NCBI RefSeq assembly: GCF_904528075.1
Contig: NZ_LR882035.1
Location: 1,364,001-1,428,000 of the forward strand
DNA from: Agreia sp. COWG
GTDB taxonomy: Bacteria; Actinomycetota; Actinomycetes; Actinomycetales; Microbacteriaceae
Length of the DNA stretch: 64,000 nucleotides
Direction of reading: 5' to 3'
The position numbers and the translations under genes are program-made. Below are positions 56,044 to 64,000 of the stretch, one piece after another. Below the pieces are notes generated by a model, which made no database searches, was not told where the DNA came from, and was given only the letters and a program-made list of their open reading frames with translations. How positions within the stretch are numbered: the stretch's first letter is position 1; each line of letters opens with the position of its first letter.

Positions 56044-56052
56044 GCTGGCGTC

Positions 56053-56541
56053 ATGTTCTGCCCCTACTGCCGCTACCCGGACTCCCGCGTCGTCGACTCC
56101 CGCACGACGGACGACGGCACCGCGATTCGTCGTCGTCGGCAGTGCCCGGAATGCGGGCGGCGATTCAGCACGACCGAGACAGCGAGTCTCAGCGTCATCA
56201 AACGCAGCGGGGTGGTCGAGCCGTTCAGTCGAGAGAAGATCGTCACGGGTGTGCGCAAGGCTTGTCAGGGTCGGCCCGTGACCGATTCCGACCTCGCGGT
56301 GCTTGCGCAGCGGGTCGAAGAGACGGTCCGGCTGAGCGGCGCCGCACAGATCGAGGCGAACGACATCGGACTGGCGATTCTGCTGCCGCTGCGCGAACTC
56401 GATGAGGTCGCTTATCTGCGCTTCGCCAGCGTTTACCAGGGGTTCGACTCCCTCGACGACTTCGAGGCTGCGATCACGTTGCTCCGCGTCGAACACGAGT
56501 CAGCGCGGGCCGACCAGTCCTCGGCGTCGAGCATCGACTGA
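56053..56541 (+). CDS. nrdR: Transcriptional repressor NrdR
   Basis: 162 aa. Zinc ribbon [15 protein letters not shown] ... [16 protein letters not shown] with four Cys, then an ATP-cone ([27 protein letters not shown]). NrdR senses dATP/ATP and represses ribonucleotide reductase operons by binding NrdR boxes. The reductase genes are not in the window. Confidence 0.96.
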   Translation: MFCPYCRYPDSRVVDSRTTDDGTAIRRRRQCPECGRRFSTTETASLSVIKRSGVVEPFSREKIVTGVRKACQGRPVTDSDLAVLAQRVEETVRLSGAAQIEANDIGLAILLPLRELDEVAYLRFASVYQGFDSLDDFEAAITLLRVEHESARADQSSASSID

Positions 56542-56543
56542 CG

Positions 56544-57578
56544 ATGTATCCGCTCTTCTTCTCGCTGTTTCTGGCGCGCCTCGACCCCGAGAAGGCACAC
56601 CACCTGGCCTTCACCGTCATCAGGGGGTTACCGAAGACGGGGCTGGGGACGCTCGTTCGGCGGTTTACCGCGTCGCGCGACGACCATTCGGTCGACACCC
56701 TCGGCTTGGAGTTTTCGACCCCCTTCGGTCTGGCCGCGGGCTTCGATAAGGACGCCCGGGGTATCCGAGGCCTTGGCCAGCTCGGGTTCGGGCACGTCGA
56801 GGTCGGAACGATCACGGCACGAGCTCAGCCGGGGAACGAAAAGCCTCGACTGTTCCGGCTCATCCCCGACCGCGCCGTCATCAACAGGATGGGCTTCAAC
56901 AACGGCGGCGCCTCTGAAGCAGCACCGCGCATCATGGCCGCGGCGGCCAACCGGCGGCGGCCCATCATCGGCGTCAACATCGGCAAGAGCAGGGTCGTCG
57001 ACGTCGAGGACGCCACAGCCGACTACGTCGTGAGCGCCAGGGCTCTGGCCCCCGTGGCGGACTATCTCGTGGTCAACGTCAGCTCCCCGAACACTCCGGG
57101 ACTCAGGGGCCTGCAGGAGATCGACACTCTGCGGCCGCTTCTCGAGGCCGTCAAGTCGGCCTCCGGAGATACTCCTCTGCTCGTCAAGATCGCGCCCGAT
57201 CTCTCCAATGAAGAGATAGAGCGTGTCGCGCGGCTGGTGATGCAGATCGGCCTCGACGGCATCATCGCGACGAATACGACCCTGTCGAGGGAGGGGCTTC
57301 GCACGAACCGCACCATCGTCGACGCCGCCGGGGCCGGTGGTCTCTCCGGGGCGCCGCTCGCCGGTCGTTCAGTCGAGGTTCTCCGCATCATCAGGGCCGT
57401 CGTTCCCGACAACCTCTGCGTCATATCGGTGGGCGGAGTCGAGACCGCTTCGGATGTCGTAGACCGGCTTCGAGCGGGGGCCACCCTGGTTCAGGGCTAT
57501 ACGGCATTTCTCTATCGCGGTCCGCTGTGGGCGCGACAGATCAACCGCGGGCTCGATCGTCTCCTCCGGGCGGCCTAG
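56544..57578 (+). CDS. pyrD: Dihydroorotate dehydrogenase (quinone), class 2
   Basis: 344 aa, two nt after nrdR. The N-terminal helical membrane-association segment (YPLFFSLFLARLDPEKAHHLAF) marks class 2. FGLAAGFDKDARG, VGTITARAQPGNEKPRLFRL, NRMGFNNGGA, NVSSPNTPGLRGLQ, and VQGYTAFLYRGP follow. It oxidises dihydroorotate with FMN and passes electrons to menaquinone. Stop shared with the next, convergent gene through CTAG. Confidence 0.95.
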   Translation: MYPLFFSLFLARLDPEKAHHLAFTVIRGLPKTGLGTLVRRFTASRDDHSVDTLGLEFSTPFGLAAGFDKDARGIRGLGQLGFGHVEVGTITARAQPGNEKPRLFRLIPDRAVINRMGFNNGGASEAAPRIMAAAANRRRPIIGVNIGKSRVVDVEDATADYVVSARALAPVADYLVVNVSSPNTPGLRGLQEIDTLRPLLEAVKSASGDTPLLVKIAPDLSNEEIERVARLVMQIGLDGIIATNTTLSREGLRTNRTIVDAAGAGGLSGAPLAGRSVEVLRIIRAVVPDNLCVISVGGVETASDVVDRLRAGATLVQGYTAFLYRGPLWARQINRGLDRLLRAA

Positions 57579-58018
57579 GAACCGAGCTTGCCGAGCTCTT
57601 CGAGCGCTGCCTCGAGCCGACGCGCACGTGTCTCATCCGACTTGGCCGAGTCCACCGACGTGGCTATACGGTTACGGTTGGTGTACGACAGGGCATCGAA
57701 GGCGGCCTTCTCTCGAGGCGCCGCCTGCAGCGCCGCCGCAAGGATCGCGGGCACGATCACCTCACGCGGCGAGGTGTCCAGCTCGACCTCTACCTCGACG
57801 GTGTCGCCGCCGGAGACACCAGCGGCGGAGCGGTGTGCTGCGCTGAGTGAGATCATATTGCGCCCCTTATATGGCGCAACACTGCTGCGGTAGCTGTACC
57901 CGGCCACCTTCACCGACACGGCGTACCTTCTAGCCGTTCCGAGTGCGGACATGACCTCATCGGGCACCTCAATACCCGTGTTGTTGCCATCAACGACGAT
58001 CGCGGTGAGGAATCTCAT
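57575..58018 (-). CDS. YdeI/OmpD-associated, DUF1905-containing protein
   Basis: 147 aa. N-terminal DUF1905 beta domain (TGIEVPDEVMSALGTARRYAVSVKVAGYSYRSSVAPYKGRNMISLSAAHR) and a C-terminal helical YdeI-like part (FDALSYTNRNRIATSVDSAKSDETRARRLEAALEEL). The family is linked to resistance to cationic peptides in some bacteria, but the function here is unknown. Convergent with pyrD. Confidence 0.85.
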   Translation of the reverse strand: MRFLTAIVVDGNNTGIEVPDEVMSALGTARRYAVSVKVAGYSYRSSVAPYKGRNMISLSAAHRSAAGVSGGDTVEVEVELDTSPREVIVPAILAAALQAAPREKAAFDALSYTNRNRIATSVDSAKSDETRARRLEAALEELGKLGS

Positions 58019-58051
58019 GTTCCGAGTATGTACCGCGATGCGGCCGACCGC

Positions 58052-58633
58052 TCAGGCGGGGTACTTGCCGCGCTTGACCTGGGGCTTCGGGAGGCGGAGC
58101 GGCCGCAGCTGCAGCGCTCGCATCGCCGCGTACCAGCGAATACCCTTCTCGACCTTGTCGGCGCCGAACTTCGCCTTGAGCTTGCGGGTGAGCAGCCACC
58201 CTAGAAGCAGACTGTCGGCCACGACGAGCACGACGAATGCGTACAGGGCCAGCATGAGTGCGGTCTGCACGGTGGGGTTGGGAACGAGGGTGGCAAGGAT
58301 AACGGCGAACATCACCGGGATCATGACCTCGCCGAGGCTGAAGCGCGCGTCGACGTAATCGCGGATGTAGCGGCGCTGCGGGCCCTTGTCTCGTATGGGA
58401 AGGAACTTCTCCTCGCCGTTGGCCATTCCGACCCGAGCGCGGTCCCGCGACTCCTGCAGCTTCGCCCTCGAGGCCTTGCGGGCCTCCTTGTTGTCGCCGG
58501 CGACGAGAGGGCGCTTATTAGCGGCCTCGCGCTCCTTGCGCGTCGGCGTGGCGTGGCCCTTGCCCGCCAGGGTCGACTCGTCTGAAGCTGCGTCGAGGGG
58601 AGCTTCGAGTGCGGAGGCTTTGTCTTTGGCCAC
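58052..58633 (-). CDS. DUF3043 membrane protein
   Basis: 193 aa from GTG 58633. A charged N-terminal half (GKGHATPTRKEREAANKRPL; RDKGPQRRYIRDYVDARF is the DUF3043 signature) precedes two hydrophobic helices (VMIPVMFAVILATLVPNP, ALMLALYAFVVLVVADSLLLG) and a basic tail. The family is confined to actinobacteria and has no known function. It is divergent from the M20 peptidase gene, 46 nt away. Confidence 0.88.
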   Translation of the reverse strand: MAKDKASALEAPLDAASDESTLAGKGHATPTRKEREAANKRPLVAGDNKEARKASRAKLQESRDRARVGMANGEEKFLPIRDKGPQRRYIRDYVDARFSLGEVMIPVMFAVILATLVPNPTVQTALMLALYAFVVLVVADSLLLGWLLTRKLKAKFGADKVEKGIRWYAAMRALQLRPLRLPKPQVKRGKYPA

Positions 58634-58679
58634 GGTGTACGTCCTTGCCGAATAGTGCAGAAGGATAAAGTTTACCTCC

Positions 58680-60119
58680 ATGACTTCACACACAGGCGCG
58701 AACGATTCGACGAACCTCCCCCCGGCAACTCGGGAGGGCATCCTTCGGCAGATCGTCGAGCGCAACATGCCGGCATCCGTTGCCGATCTCAGCGACCTCG
58801 TGCGCATTCCTTCGGTCTCCTGGGAAGCCTTCGATCGTTCCTTCGTTGCGCAGAGCGCAGACGCGGTGAGGGGCCTCCTGCAGGCCACCGGTGCCTTCGA
58901 GTCGGTCGAGATCTCGCAGGCCGTCACTCCGGAGGGTGGTCTCGGACAGCCCGCGGTGCTGGCCACGAGGGCAGCCCGCAACGGCCGACCCACCGTTCTG
59001 CTCTACGCGCATCACGACGTGCAACCCCCTGGGGAGACGGCTGACTGGGACACCGATCCCTACGAGCCGACGGTCAAGGGCGACCGACTGTACGGCCGAG
59101 GGGCTTCAGACGACAAGGCCGGCGTCGTCTCGCACGTCGCGGCTATCCGGGCGCTGGTTGAGTCGACGGACAACGAGTTCGACCTCGGCCTCGTTGTGTT
59201 CATCGAGGGGGAGGAGGAGTTCGGCTCCCGTTCCTTCTCGGCCTTTCTCGAGAAGCATCAGGATCAGCTGGCTGCAGACGTCATCGTCGTCGCTGATTCT
59301 GACAACTGGAACATCGACACGCCGGCACTCACCATCAGCCTGCGCGGCAACGTCACCTTCAAGCTCACGGTACGCACGCTTGAGCACGCGTCCCACTCCG
59401 GCATGTTCGGGGGCGCGGCGCCGGATGCGATGCTCGCGGCCGTCAGGCTCCTCGCGACCCTGCACGGCGACGACGGTGCGCCCGCGGTCGAAGGACTGAC
59501 CTCGACCACGGGTGTGACGCCGGAGTATCCAGAAGCCCAGCTCGCGACCGAGGCCGGCTTCGTCGAGGGCGTCTCGAGCGTCGGACACGGCCCGATCCTG
59601 TCGAGGCTGTGGTTCCAGCCAGCCATCACCATCACCGGCATCGATGCGCCCAGCGTTGCCAATGCATCCAACACCCTCCTTCCCCAGGTCTCGGTAAGGA
59701 TCAGCGCGCGTATCGCGCCCGGGCAGTCGGCGTCTGACGCCTTCACGGCACTGGAGCGGCACGTCCGGTCTCACACACCATTCGGGGCGGCGGTGGAGAT
59801 CTCCGATGTCGACCTCGGCGATGCGTTCCTCGTCGATACCGGCGGATGGGCCGTGCGAGAGGCGAAGCAGGCGATGAGAGACGGGTGGGGTGTCGATCCC
59901 GTCGACACGGGCATCGGCGGTTCGATTCCGTTCATCTCGGATCTCGCCCGAGTGTTCCCCGAGGCCCAGATCCTCGTCACAGGCGTCGAAGACCCCGACA
60001 CCCGCGCCCACAGCCCCAACGAATCCCAGCACCTGGGCGTCTTCAAGCGGGCGATTCTGAGCGAGGCCCTGCTCCTCGCGCGGTTGGACGCTCAGACGGT
60101 GGCATCTCTCTCGGAATGA
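58680..60119 (+). CDS. M20-family dipeptidase / metallopeptidase
   Basis: 479 aa. Zinc-site motifs LLYAHHDVQPPG (His-Asp), GRGASDDKAGVVSH, FIEGEEEFGS (catalytic Glu pair) and HSPNESQ near the C-terminus. An M20 dimerisation insert is present in the middle. These enzymes hydrolyse dipeptides or short peptides in the cytoplasm. No signal peptide. The substrate cannot be told from the sequence. Confidence 0.93.
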   Translation: MTSHTGANDSTNLPPATREGILRQIVERNMPASVADLSDLVRIPSVSWEAFDRSFVAQSADAVRGLLQATGAFESVEISQAVTPEGGLGQPAVLATRAARNGRPTVLLYAHHDVQPPGETADWDTDPYEPTVKGDRLYGRGASDDKAGVVSHVAAIRALVESTDNEFDLGLVVFIEGEEEFGSRSFSAFLEKHQDQLAADVIVVADSDNWNIDTPALTISLRGNVTFKLTVRTLEHASHSGMFGGAAPDAMLAAVRLLATLHGDDGAPAVEGLTSTTGVTPEYPEAQLATEAGFVEGVSSVGHGPILSRLWFQPAITITGIDAPSVANASNTLLPQVSVRISARIAPGQSASDAFTALERHVRSHTPFGAAVEISDVDLGDAFLVDTGGWAVREAKQAMRDGWGVDPVDTGIGGSIPFISDLARVFPEAQILVTGVEDPDTRAHSPNESQHLGVFKRAILSEALLLARLDAQTVASLSE

Positions 60120-60224
60120 ATAGGGCGGTTCGACGGTTTGTCTGCCTAGACTGACATCTATCCCGGTGGCCGCGCCTTCACACAGCTGCGGGGAATATGA
60201 GCTTTGACCAGAAGAGGAGCAGCC

Positions 60225-60587
60225 ATGAGCGACACGACACTGACTCAGACCGAGGCACCCAGCCACCGCGTGGGTGTCACCGACGCGGCAGCAGACAAGG
60301 TGCGCAACCTTCTTGTGCAAGAGGGTCGGGAAGATCTCCGGCTGCGCGTCGCCGTGCAGCCGGGCGGCTGCTCCGGCCTCATCTACCAGCTGTATTTCGA
60401 TGAGCGCCAGCTCGATGGCGACGCCGTCGTCGACTACAACGGGGTGGAGGTCATCGTCGATGAGATGAGTGTTCCCTACCTCGACGGCGCCACCATCGAC
60501 TTCGAGGACACTATCCAGAAGCAGGGGTTCACGATCGATAACCCCAACGCCGGCGGTAGCTGCGCCTGCGGGGATTCGTTCCACTAA
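60225..60587 (+). CDS. erpA: Iron-sulfur cluster insertion protein, ErpA/IscA family
   Basis: 120 aa from ATG 60225 with AGGAG upstream. The A-type carrier motifs are complete: QPGGCSGLIYQL (first Cys), and GGSCACGDSF (CxC) at the C-terminus. It delivers Fe-S clusters to target proteins. A strong terminator follows. The upstream actinobacterial partners (SUF operon) are elsewhere. Confidence 0.94.
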   Translation: MSDTTLTQTEAPSHRVGVTDAAADKVRNLLVQEGREDLRLRVAVQPGGCSGLIYQLYFDERQLDGDAVVDYNGVEVIVDEMSVPYLDGATIDFEDTIQKQGFTIDNPNAGGSCACGDSFH

Positions 60588-60628
60588 TTCTCGACGGCGT
60601 TCGGGCCCTGTAAACCCCGGAACAACGA

Positions 60629-60658
60629 GGGAGTCGCTGTCAAGCGGCTCCCTTTGTT
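60629..60658 (+). terminator. Intrinsic terminator after erpA
   Basis: GGGAGTCGCT pairs with AGCGGCTCCC (one G-U pair) around GTCA, followed by TTTGTT. It separates erpA from the cta operon. Confidence 0.85.
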
Positions 60659-60691
60659 GATTCAGGCGGGTGTGTTAGATCGAGTAGGCTG

Positions 60692-60710
60692 GAGAACGGT
60701 TCTCTACACT
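60692..60710 (+). promoter_or_regulatory. ctaC promoter -10 with adjoining inverted repeat
   Basis: GAGAAC-G-GTTCTC (60692-60704) is a 6-bp-arm inverted repeat directly touching TACACT (60705-60710), a good -10 candidate about 40 nt before the ctaC GTG. I see no convincing -35, which fits a promoter that needs an activator; the repeat could be that site. Confidence 0.45.
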
Positions 60711-60749
60711 TGTGGGGAGTTCCTCTGTCAGTCTTTTGAAAGGTCACTG

Positions 60750-61616
60750 GTGCGTTCACGCCGTCTCCGTTGGGCCGCAATTCCCATTGCCGCCACCCTC
60801 GCGCTCGTCCTCGCCGGCTGCACACAGCAGCAGCTGCAAGGTTGGCTGCCCACCGAGCCGGGAACGACGAACAACGTCGACCGGGTCATCGGTCTGTGGG
60901 TCACGTCGTGGATCGTGCTGCTCATCGTGGGTGTCATCACCTGGGGCCTCACACTCTGGGCGGTCATCGTGTACCGTCGCCGCCGTGGCCAGACCGGACT
61001 TCCCGCTCAGCTTCGTTACAACATGCCGATCGAGATCTTCTACACGGTCGTGCCGCTCATTCTCGTGCTCGGCTTCTTCGCCTTCACCGCTCGCGACCAG
61101 TCAGCCATTGAGGCGAAGTACGACGACCCCGACGTCACCATCGCGGTGTACGGAAAGCAGTGGGCCTGGGACTTCAACTACGTCGATGCCGACGTCTACT
61201 CGGCCGGCATTCAGGGCCAGCCGAACCCGGATGACGCGAAGGGTAGTCTCGTCGAATCCGAGATTCCGACTCTCTACCTACCGGTGGGCAAGAAGATCGA
61301 GATCCAGCTCGAGGCGCGCGACGTCATCCACTCGTTCTGGGTCATCGATTTCCTCTACAAGAAAGACATGATCCCCGGCAAGACGAACTACATGTACGTC
61401 ACTCCGGAGCGCGAGGGAACATATAGCGGAAAGTGTGCCGAGCTCTGTGGCGAATACCACTCGCTCATGCTGTTCAACGTCAAGGTCGTCTCCCAAGACG
61501 AGTACGACTCCTACATCCAGTCCCTGAAGGACGCCGGATTCAACGGCCAGCTCGGGCACGAATACGACAGAAACCAAAATCTCCCCGGCACGACGTCGCC
61601 CCGGGTACCGGAGTAG
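60750..61616 (+). CDS. ctaC: Cytochrome c oxidase subunit II
   Basis: 288 aa from GTG 60750, chosen for AAAGGT just upstream. A lipoprotein signal peptide ends in LVLAGC (lipobox), two transmembrane helices follow ([39 protein letters not shown]), then the cupredoxin domain with the CuA ligands in [15 protein letters not shown]. It takes electrons from the cytochrome bc complex in the aa3 oxidase. SPase II (LspA) should process it. Confidence 0.96.
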   Translation: MRSRRLRWAAIPIAATLALVLAGCTQQQLQGWLPTEPGTTNNVDRVIGLWVTSWIVLLIVGVITWGLTLWAVIVYRRRRGQTGLPAQLRYNMPIEIFYTVVPLILVLGFFAFTARDQSAIEAKYDDPDVTIAVYGKQWAWDFNYVDADVYSAGIQGQPNPDDAKGSLVESEIPTLYLPVGKKIEIQLEARDVIHSFWVIDFLYKKDMIPGKTNYMYVTPEREGTYSGKCAELCGEYHSLMLFNVKVVSQDEYDSYIQSLKDAGFNGQLGHEYDRNQNLPGTTSPRVPE

Positions 61617-61627
61617 GGAACGAAGAG

Positions 61628-63364
61628 ATGACGACCACAGCAGTAGCGCCAGCGAGCGGTGTCTCGCTAACGAACGGGCAGTCGCCGAGCGCAGAGCGCA
61701 AGGGCAATGTCCTGGTCAAGTGGATCACGTCCACCGACCACAAGACGATCGGGTATATGTACCTGATCTCGTCATTCATCTACTTCTGCCTCGGCGGGGT
61801 GATGGCCCTGGTCATTCGAGCCCAGCTCTTCGAACCCGGGCTCGAGATCCTTCAGACGAAGGACCAGTACAACCAGCTGTTCACCATGCACGGCACGATC
61901 ATGCTGCTCATGTTCGCGACGCCGCTGTTCGCGGGGTTCGCCAACGTTCTGATGCCGCTGCAGATCGGCGCACCCGACGTCGCTTTCCCCCGCCTCAACG
62001 CTTTCGCCTACTGGCTCTACAGCTTCGGAAGCCTCATCGCCGTTGCGGGCTTCCTCACCCCCCAGGGGGCTGCGTCGTTCGGTTGGTTTGCTTACGCGCC
62101 CCTGTCGAGCGAGACGTTCACACCGGGTGATGGCGGCAACCTCTGGGTTATCGGTCTTGGTATCTCGGGTTTCGGAACGATCCTCGGCGCCGTGAACTTC
62201 ATTACCACGATCATCACCATGCGAGCTCCTGGCATGACCATGTTCCGCATGCCCATCTTCACGTGGAACATCCTCGTCACTTCGATCCTGGTGCTCATGG
62301 CGTTCCCTGTTCTTGCGGCGGCGCTCTTCGCGCTCGGGGCCGACCGTATCCTCGGCGCCCACGTGTACGACGCCGCAAACGGGGGAGTGCTTCTGTGGCA
62401 GCACCTCTTCTGGTTCTTCGGTCACCCCGAGGTGTACATCATCGCGCTGCCCTTCTTCGGCATCATCTCCGAGGTGCTCCCGGTCTTCAGCCGTAAGCCG
62501 ATCTTCGGATACAAGACGCTCGTCTACGCCACGATCTCGATTGCGGCGCTGTCGGTAACCGTCTGGGCGCACCACATGTACGTCACCGGCTCGGTACTCC
62601 TGCCGTTCTTCGCACTGATGACGATGCTCATCGCGGTCCCCACCGGCGTGAAGATCTTCAACTGGATCGGAACGATGTGGCGGGGCTCCGTCACATTCGA
62701 GACGCCGATGCTGTGGGCTATCGGCTTCCTCATCACGTTCACGTTCGGTGGACTGACCGGCGTGATCCTCGCCTCTCCGCCGCTCGACTTCCATGTCTCC
62801 GACTCGTATTTCGTGGTCGCCCACTTCCACTACGTGGTCTTCGGAACCGTCGTGTTCGCCATGTTCAGCGGCTTCTACTTCTGGTGGCCGAAGTGGACAG
62901 GCAAGATGTTGAACGAGACTCTCGGAAAGTGGCACTTCTGGATGCTGTTCATCGGCTTCCACACCACCTTCCTCATCCAGCACTGGCTCGGGGTCGTCGG
63001 TATGCCTCGCCGCTACGCGACGTATTCTCCCGAAGACGGCTTCACGTCCATGAACCAGGTGTCCACCGTCGGAGCGTTCCTCCTCGCAGCCTCGCTCGTG
63101 CCGTTCTTCCTGAACGTGTACATCACCGCCCGTCGAGCGCCCAAGGTCACCGTGAATGACCCGTGGGGCTACTCTCGTTCGCTCGAGTGGGCGACATCCT
63201 GCCCGCCGCCGCGGCACAACTTCACATCGATTCCCCGTATCCGCAGCGAATCGCCCGCTTTCGACCTGAACCACCCAGAGGCGGGAATCCCGTTCGGCGT
63301 GGGTCCGGCGAAAGACGCACCCGACGCGCCGACGTACGACACAGCATCCCAGAAGGTGAAGTAA
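61628..63364 (+). CDS. ctaD: Cytochrome c oxidase subunit I
   Basis: 578 aa with about twelve transmembrane helices. Heme/copper ligands are visible: TMHGTIMLL (low-spin heme a), [19 protein letters not shown] (CuB His and Tyr crosslink), WAHHMYVTG (CuB) and [10 protein letters not shown] (heme a and a3). Holds the D- and K-channel residues as far as can be judged. Reduces oxygen to water with proton pumping. 11 nt after ctaC. Confidence 0.97.
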   Translation: MTTTAVAPASGVSLTNGQSPSAERKGNVLVKWITSTDHKTIGYMYLISSFIYFCLGGVMALVIRAQLFEPGLEILQTKDQYNQLFTMHGTIMLLMFATPLFAGFANVLMPLQIGAPDVAFPRLNAFAYWLYSFGSLIAVAGFLTPQGAASFGWFAYAPLSSETFTPGDGGNLWVIGLGISGFGTILGAVNFITTIITMRAPGMTMFRMPIFTWNILVTSILVLMAFPVLAAALFALGADRILGAHVYDAANGGVLLWQHLFWFFGHPEVYIIALPFFGIISEVLPVFSRKPIFGYKTLVYATISIAALSVTVWAHHMYVTGSVLLPFFALMTMLIAVPTGVKIFNWIGTMWRGSVTFETPMLWAIGFLITFTFGGLTGVILASPPLDFHVSDSYFVVAHFHYVVFGTVVFAMFSGFYFWWPKWTGKMLNETLGKWHFWMLFIGFHTTFLIQHWLGVVGMPRRYATYSPEDGFTSMNQVSTVGAFLLAASLVPFFLNVYITARRAPKVTVNDPWGYSRSLEWATSCPPPRHNFTSIPRIRSESPAFDLNHPEAGIPFGVGPAKDAPDAPTYDTASQKVK

Positions 63365-63367
63365 GCC

Positions 63368-63784
63368 ATGAGAGCAAATAAGAATCTCTTCTGGATCCTC
63401 GCGGTCTTCTGTGTCGCTCTCTCCGGTGTCTACATCTTCTGGAGCATCATCGACAAGGGTCAGGTCGAATGGGTCGGGGCGCTCGGAATCGGCCTGTCCG
63501 GTATCCTCGCGGCGTTTCTCGCCTTCTATTTGGGTCGCGTCTACAGCGCTCAGGGTGGAGACCTTCCAGAGGACCGTCTCGACAGCGACATCGATGATGG
63601 CGACCCCGAGATGGGCTTCTACAGCCCTTGGAGCTGGTGGCCTGTCATCCTCGCCGGATCAGCCTCGATCATGCTGCTCGGTTTTGCCGTCGGAACCTGG
63701 ATCACCTTCATCGGTGTGGCTTTCCTGCTGGTAGCGATCGTGGGCTGGGTCTACGAGTATTACCGGGGCTATTTCGCTCGCTGA
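63368..63784 (+). CDS. ctaF: Cytochrome c oxidase subunit IV (actinobacterial CtaF)
   Basis: 138 aa, 3 nt after ctaD. Four hydrophobic helices with GFYSPWSWWPVILAGSA, the actinobacterial subunit IV signature. It stabilises the aa3 oxidase in the bcc-aa3 supercomplex. CtaE and the bc1 genes are not in the window. A strong terminator follows. Confidence 0.95.
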   Translation: MRANKNLFWILAVFCVALSGVYIFWSIIDKGQVEWVGALGIGLSGILAAFLAFYLGRVYSAQGGDLPEDRLDSDIDDGDPEMGFYSPWSWWPVILAGSASIMLLGFAVGTWITFIGVAFLLVAIVGWVYEYYRGYFAR

Positions 63785-63804
63785 GCAGCCTCCTGTTGCC
63801 TGAG

Positions 63805-63840
63805 GGCCCGTATCGACTTCGGTTGATACGGGCCTTTCTT
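63805..63840. terminator. Strong terminator after ctaF
   Basis: GGCCCGTATCGAC pairs with GTTGATACGGGCC (one G-U pair) around a UUCG loop, then TTTCTT. On the opposite strand the A-tract upstream and few T downstream make it less efficient, so it mainly ends the cta operon. Confidence 0.92.
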
Positions 63841-64000
63841 ATTCGTGGTCGTCAGCCTCTACCGCAACGGCATCCTGCGCGGACGCCTCCTCTCGTCGTC
63901 TGGGGGGAGCAGACACTCGCGACCGATACGAGATCTCTCGCCGCTGCCTCGACAGTGACAGGACAGGGCGCCGGCAACATTGTCCCCGCTCTGCGGAGCC
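63839..64000 (-). CDS. Possible C-terminal end of a leftward gene (uncertain)
   Basis: A minus-strand frame is open from the right edge to a TAA at 63839-63841, giving 53 residues that end SAQDAVAVEADDHE. The last part is basic then acidic and could be the tail of a larger protein. Third-position GC is about 64%, a weak coding signal, and another minus frame is also partly open. I do not recognise the product. Confidence 0.3.
   Translation of the reverse strand, partial: GSAERGQCCRRPVLSLSRQRREISYRSRVSAPPRRREEASAQDAVAVEADDHE

Noticed and set aside
60654..60749. N-terminal extension of ctaC from TTG 60654
   Set aside because: It would begin inside the erpA terminator tail and add 32 residues before the lipoprotein signal peptide; GTG 60750 has a good ribosome-binding site.
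61772..63274. 500-aa antisense frame over ctaD
   Set aside because: Asp/Glu/Arg/His-rich mirror of a membrane protein; ctaD has all heme-copper ligands.

Overview
The window is chromosomal DNA from a high-GC Gram-positive actinobacterium, most likely a member of the Microbacteriaceae. The evidence is the strong G/C bias at codon third positions, the many GTG and TTG starts, the actinobacterial mraZ-to-divIVA division and cell-wall cluster, and marker genes such as garA, ftsR, an Rv2175c-like regulator, DUF3040, DUF3043 and ctaF. I recognised no tRNA, rRNA, insertion sequence, prophage or CRISPR array. Genes are packed tightly, and many neighbours overlap by 4 nt (ATGA or GTGA).

Layout. 1-12.6 kb is an accessory and stress region: the start of an ATP-dependent DNA ligase, a membrane-anchored transglycosylase-like protein, an ArsR regulator coupled to a secreted GH5-CBM2 glycosidase, a DUF3105/DUF305 pair, an MscS channel, an HdeD-like protein, a zinc alcohol dehydrogenase, a J-domain/NERD-like protein, and a DNA/RNA-damage group (Ogt, AlkB under a LexA-type box, Nudix-NYN fusion). 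12.6-19.5 kb is metabolic regulation: garA, ftsR, a second MerR gene, an orphan ParA, pyruvate carboxylase and peptide deformylase. 19.5-21.2 kb holds a TetR gene, a secreted chorismate mutase and a small unknown gene, framed by two copies of one operator-like motif. 21.2-30.7 kb resembles the mycobacterial fadD15-plsC-aroG-pknL-Rv2175c-ids neighbourhood.

30.7-50.5 kb is the dcw cluster in the order mraZ, rsmH, ftsL, ftsI, murE, murF, mraY, murD, ftsW, murG, murC, ftsQ, ftsZ, yggS, sepF, yggT, divIVA, lspA and an rluD-family gene. It starts after a strong terminator and three decamer MraZ boxes. Together these genes make lipid II, polymerise it at the septum, build the Z-ring and direct polar growth. 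50.6-60.6 kb carries housekeeping genes (dnaE, hisD, nrdR, pyrD, an M20 peptidase, an erpA-like gene). 60.7-63.8 kb is the ctaC-ctaD-ctaF cytochrome c oxidase operon, closed by a strong terminator.

The items most worth a second look are: (1) the TetR / small ORF / secreted chorismate mutase unit with matching 16-bp operator candidates, one lying over a perfect TATAAT; (2) a LexA-type palindrome directly in front of alkB; (3) the Nudix-NYN fusion translationally coupled to a DUF1653 gene; (4) MurE with YNPR in place of DNPR; (5) three convergent gene pairs that share a CTAG as both stop codons; and (6) two genes missing from otherwise conserved actinobacterial clusters (a DUF151 nuclease beside ftsR, and the YfiH-type gene after ftsZ).
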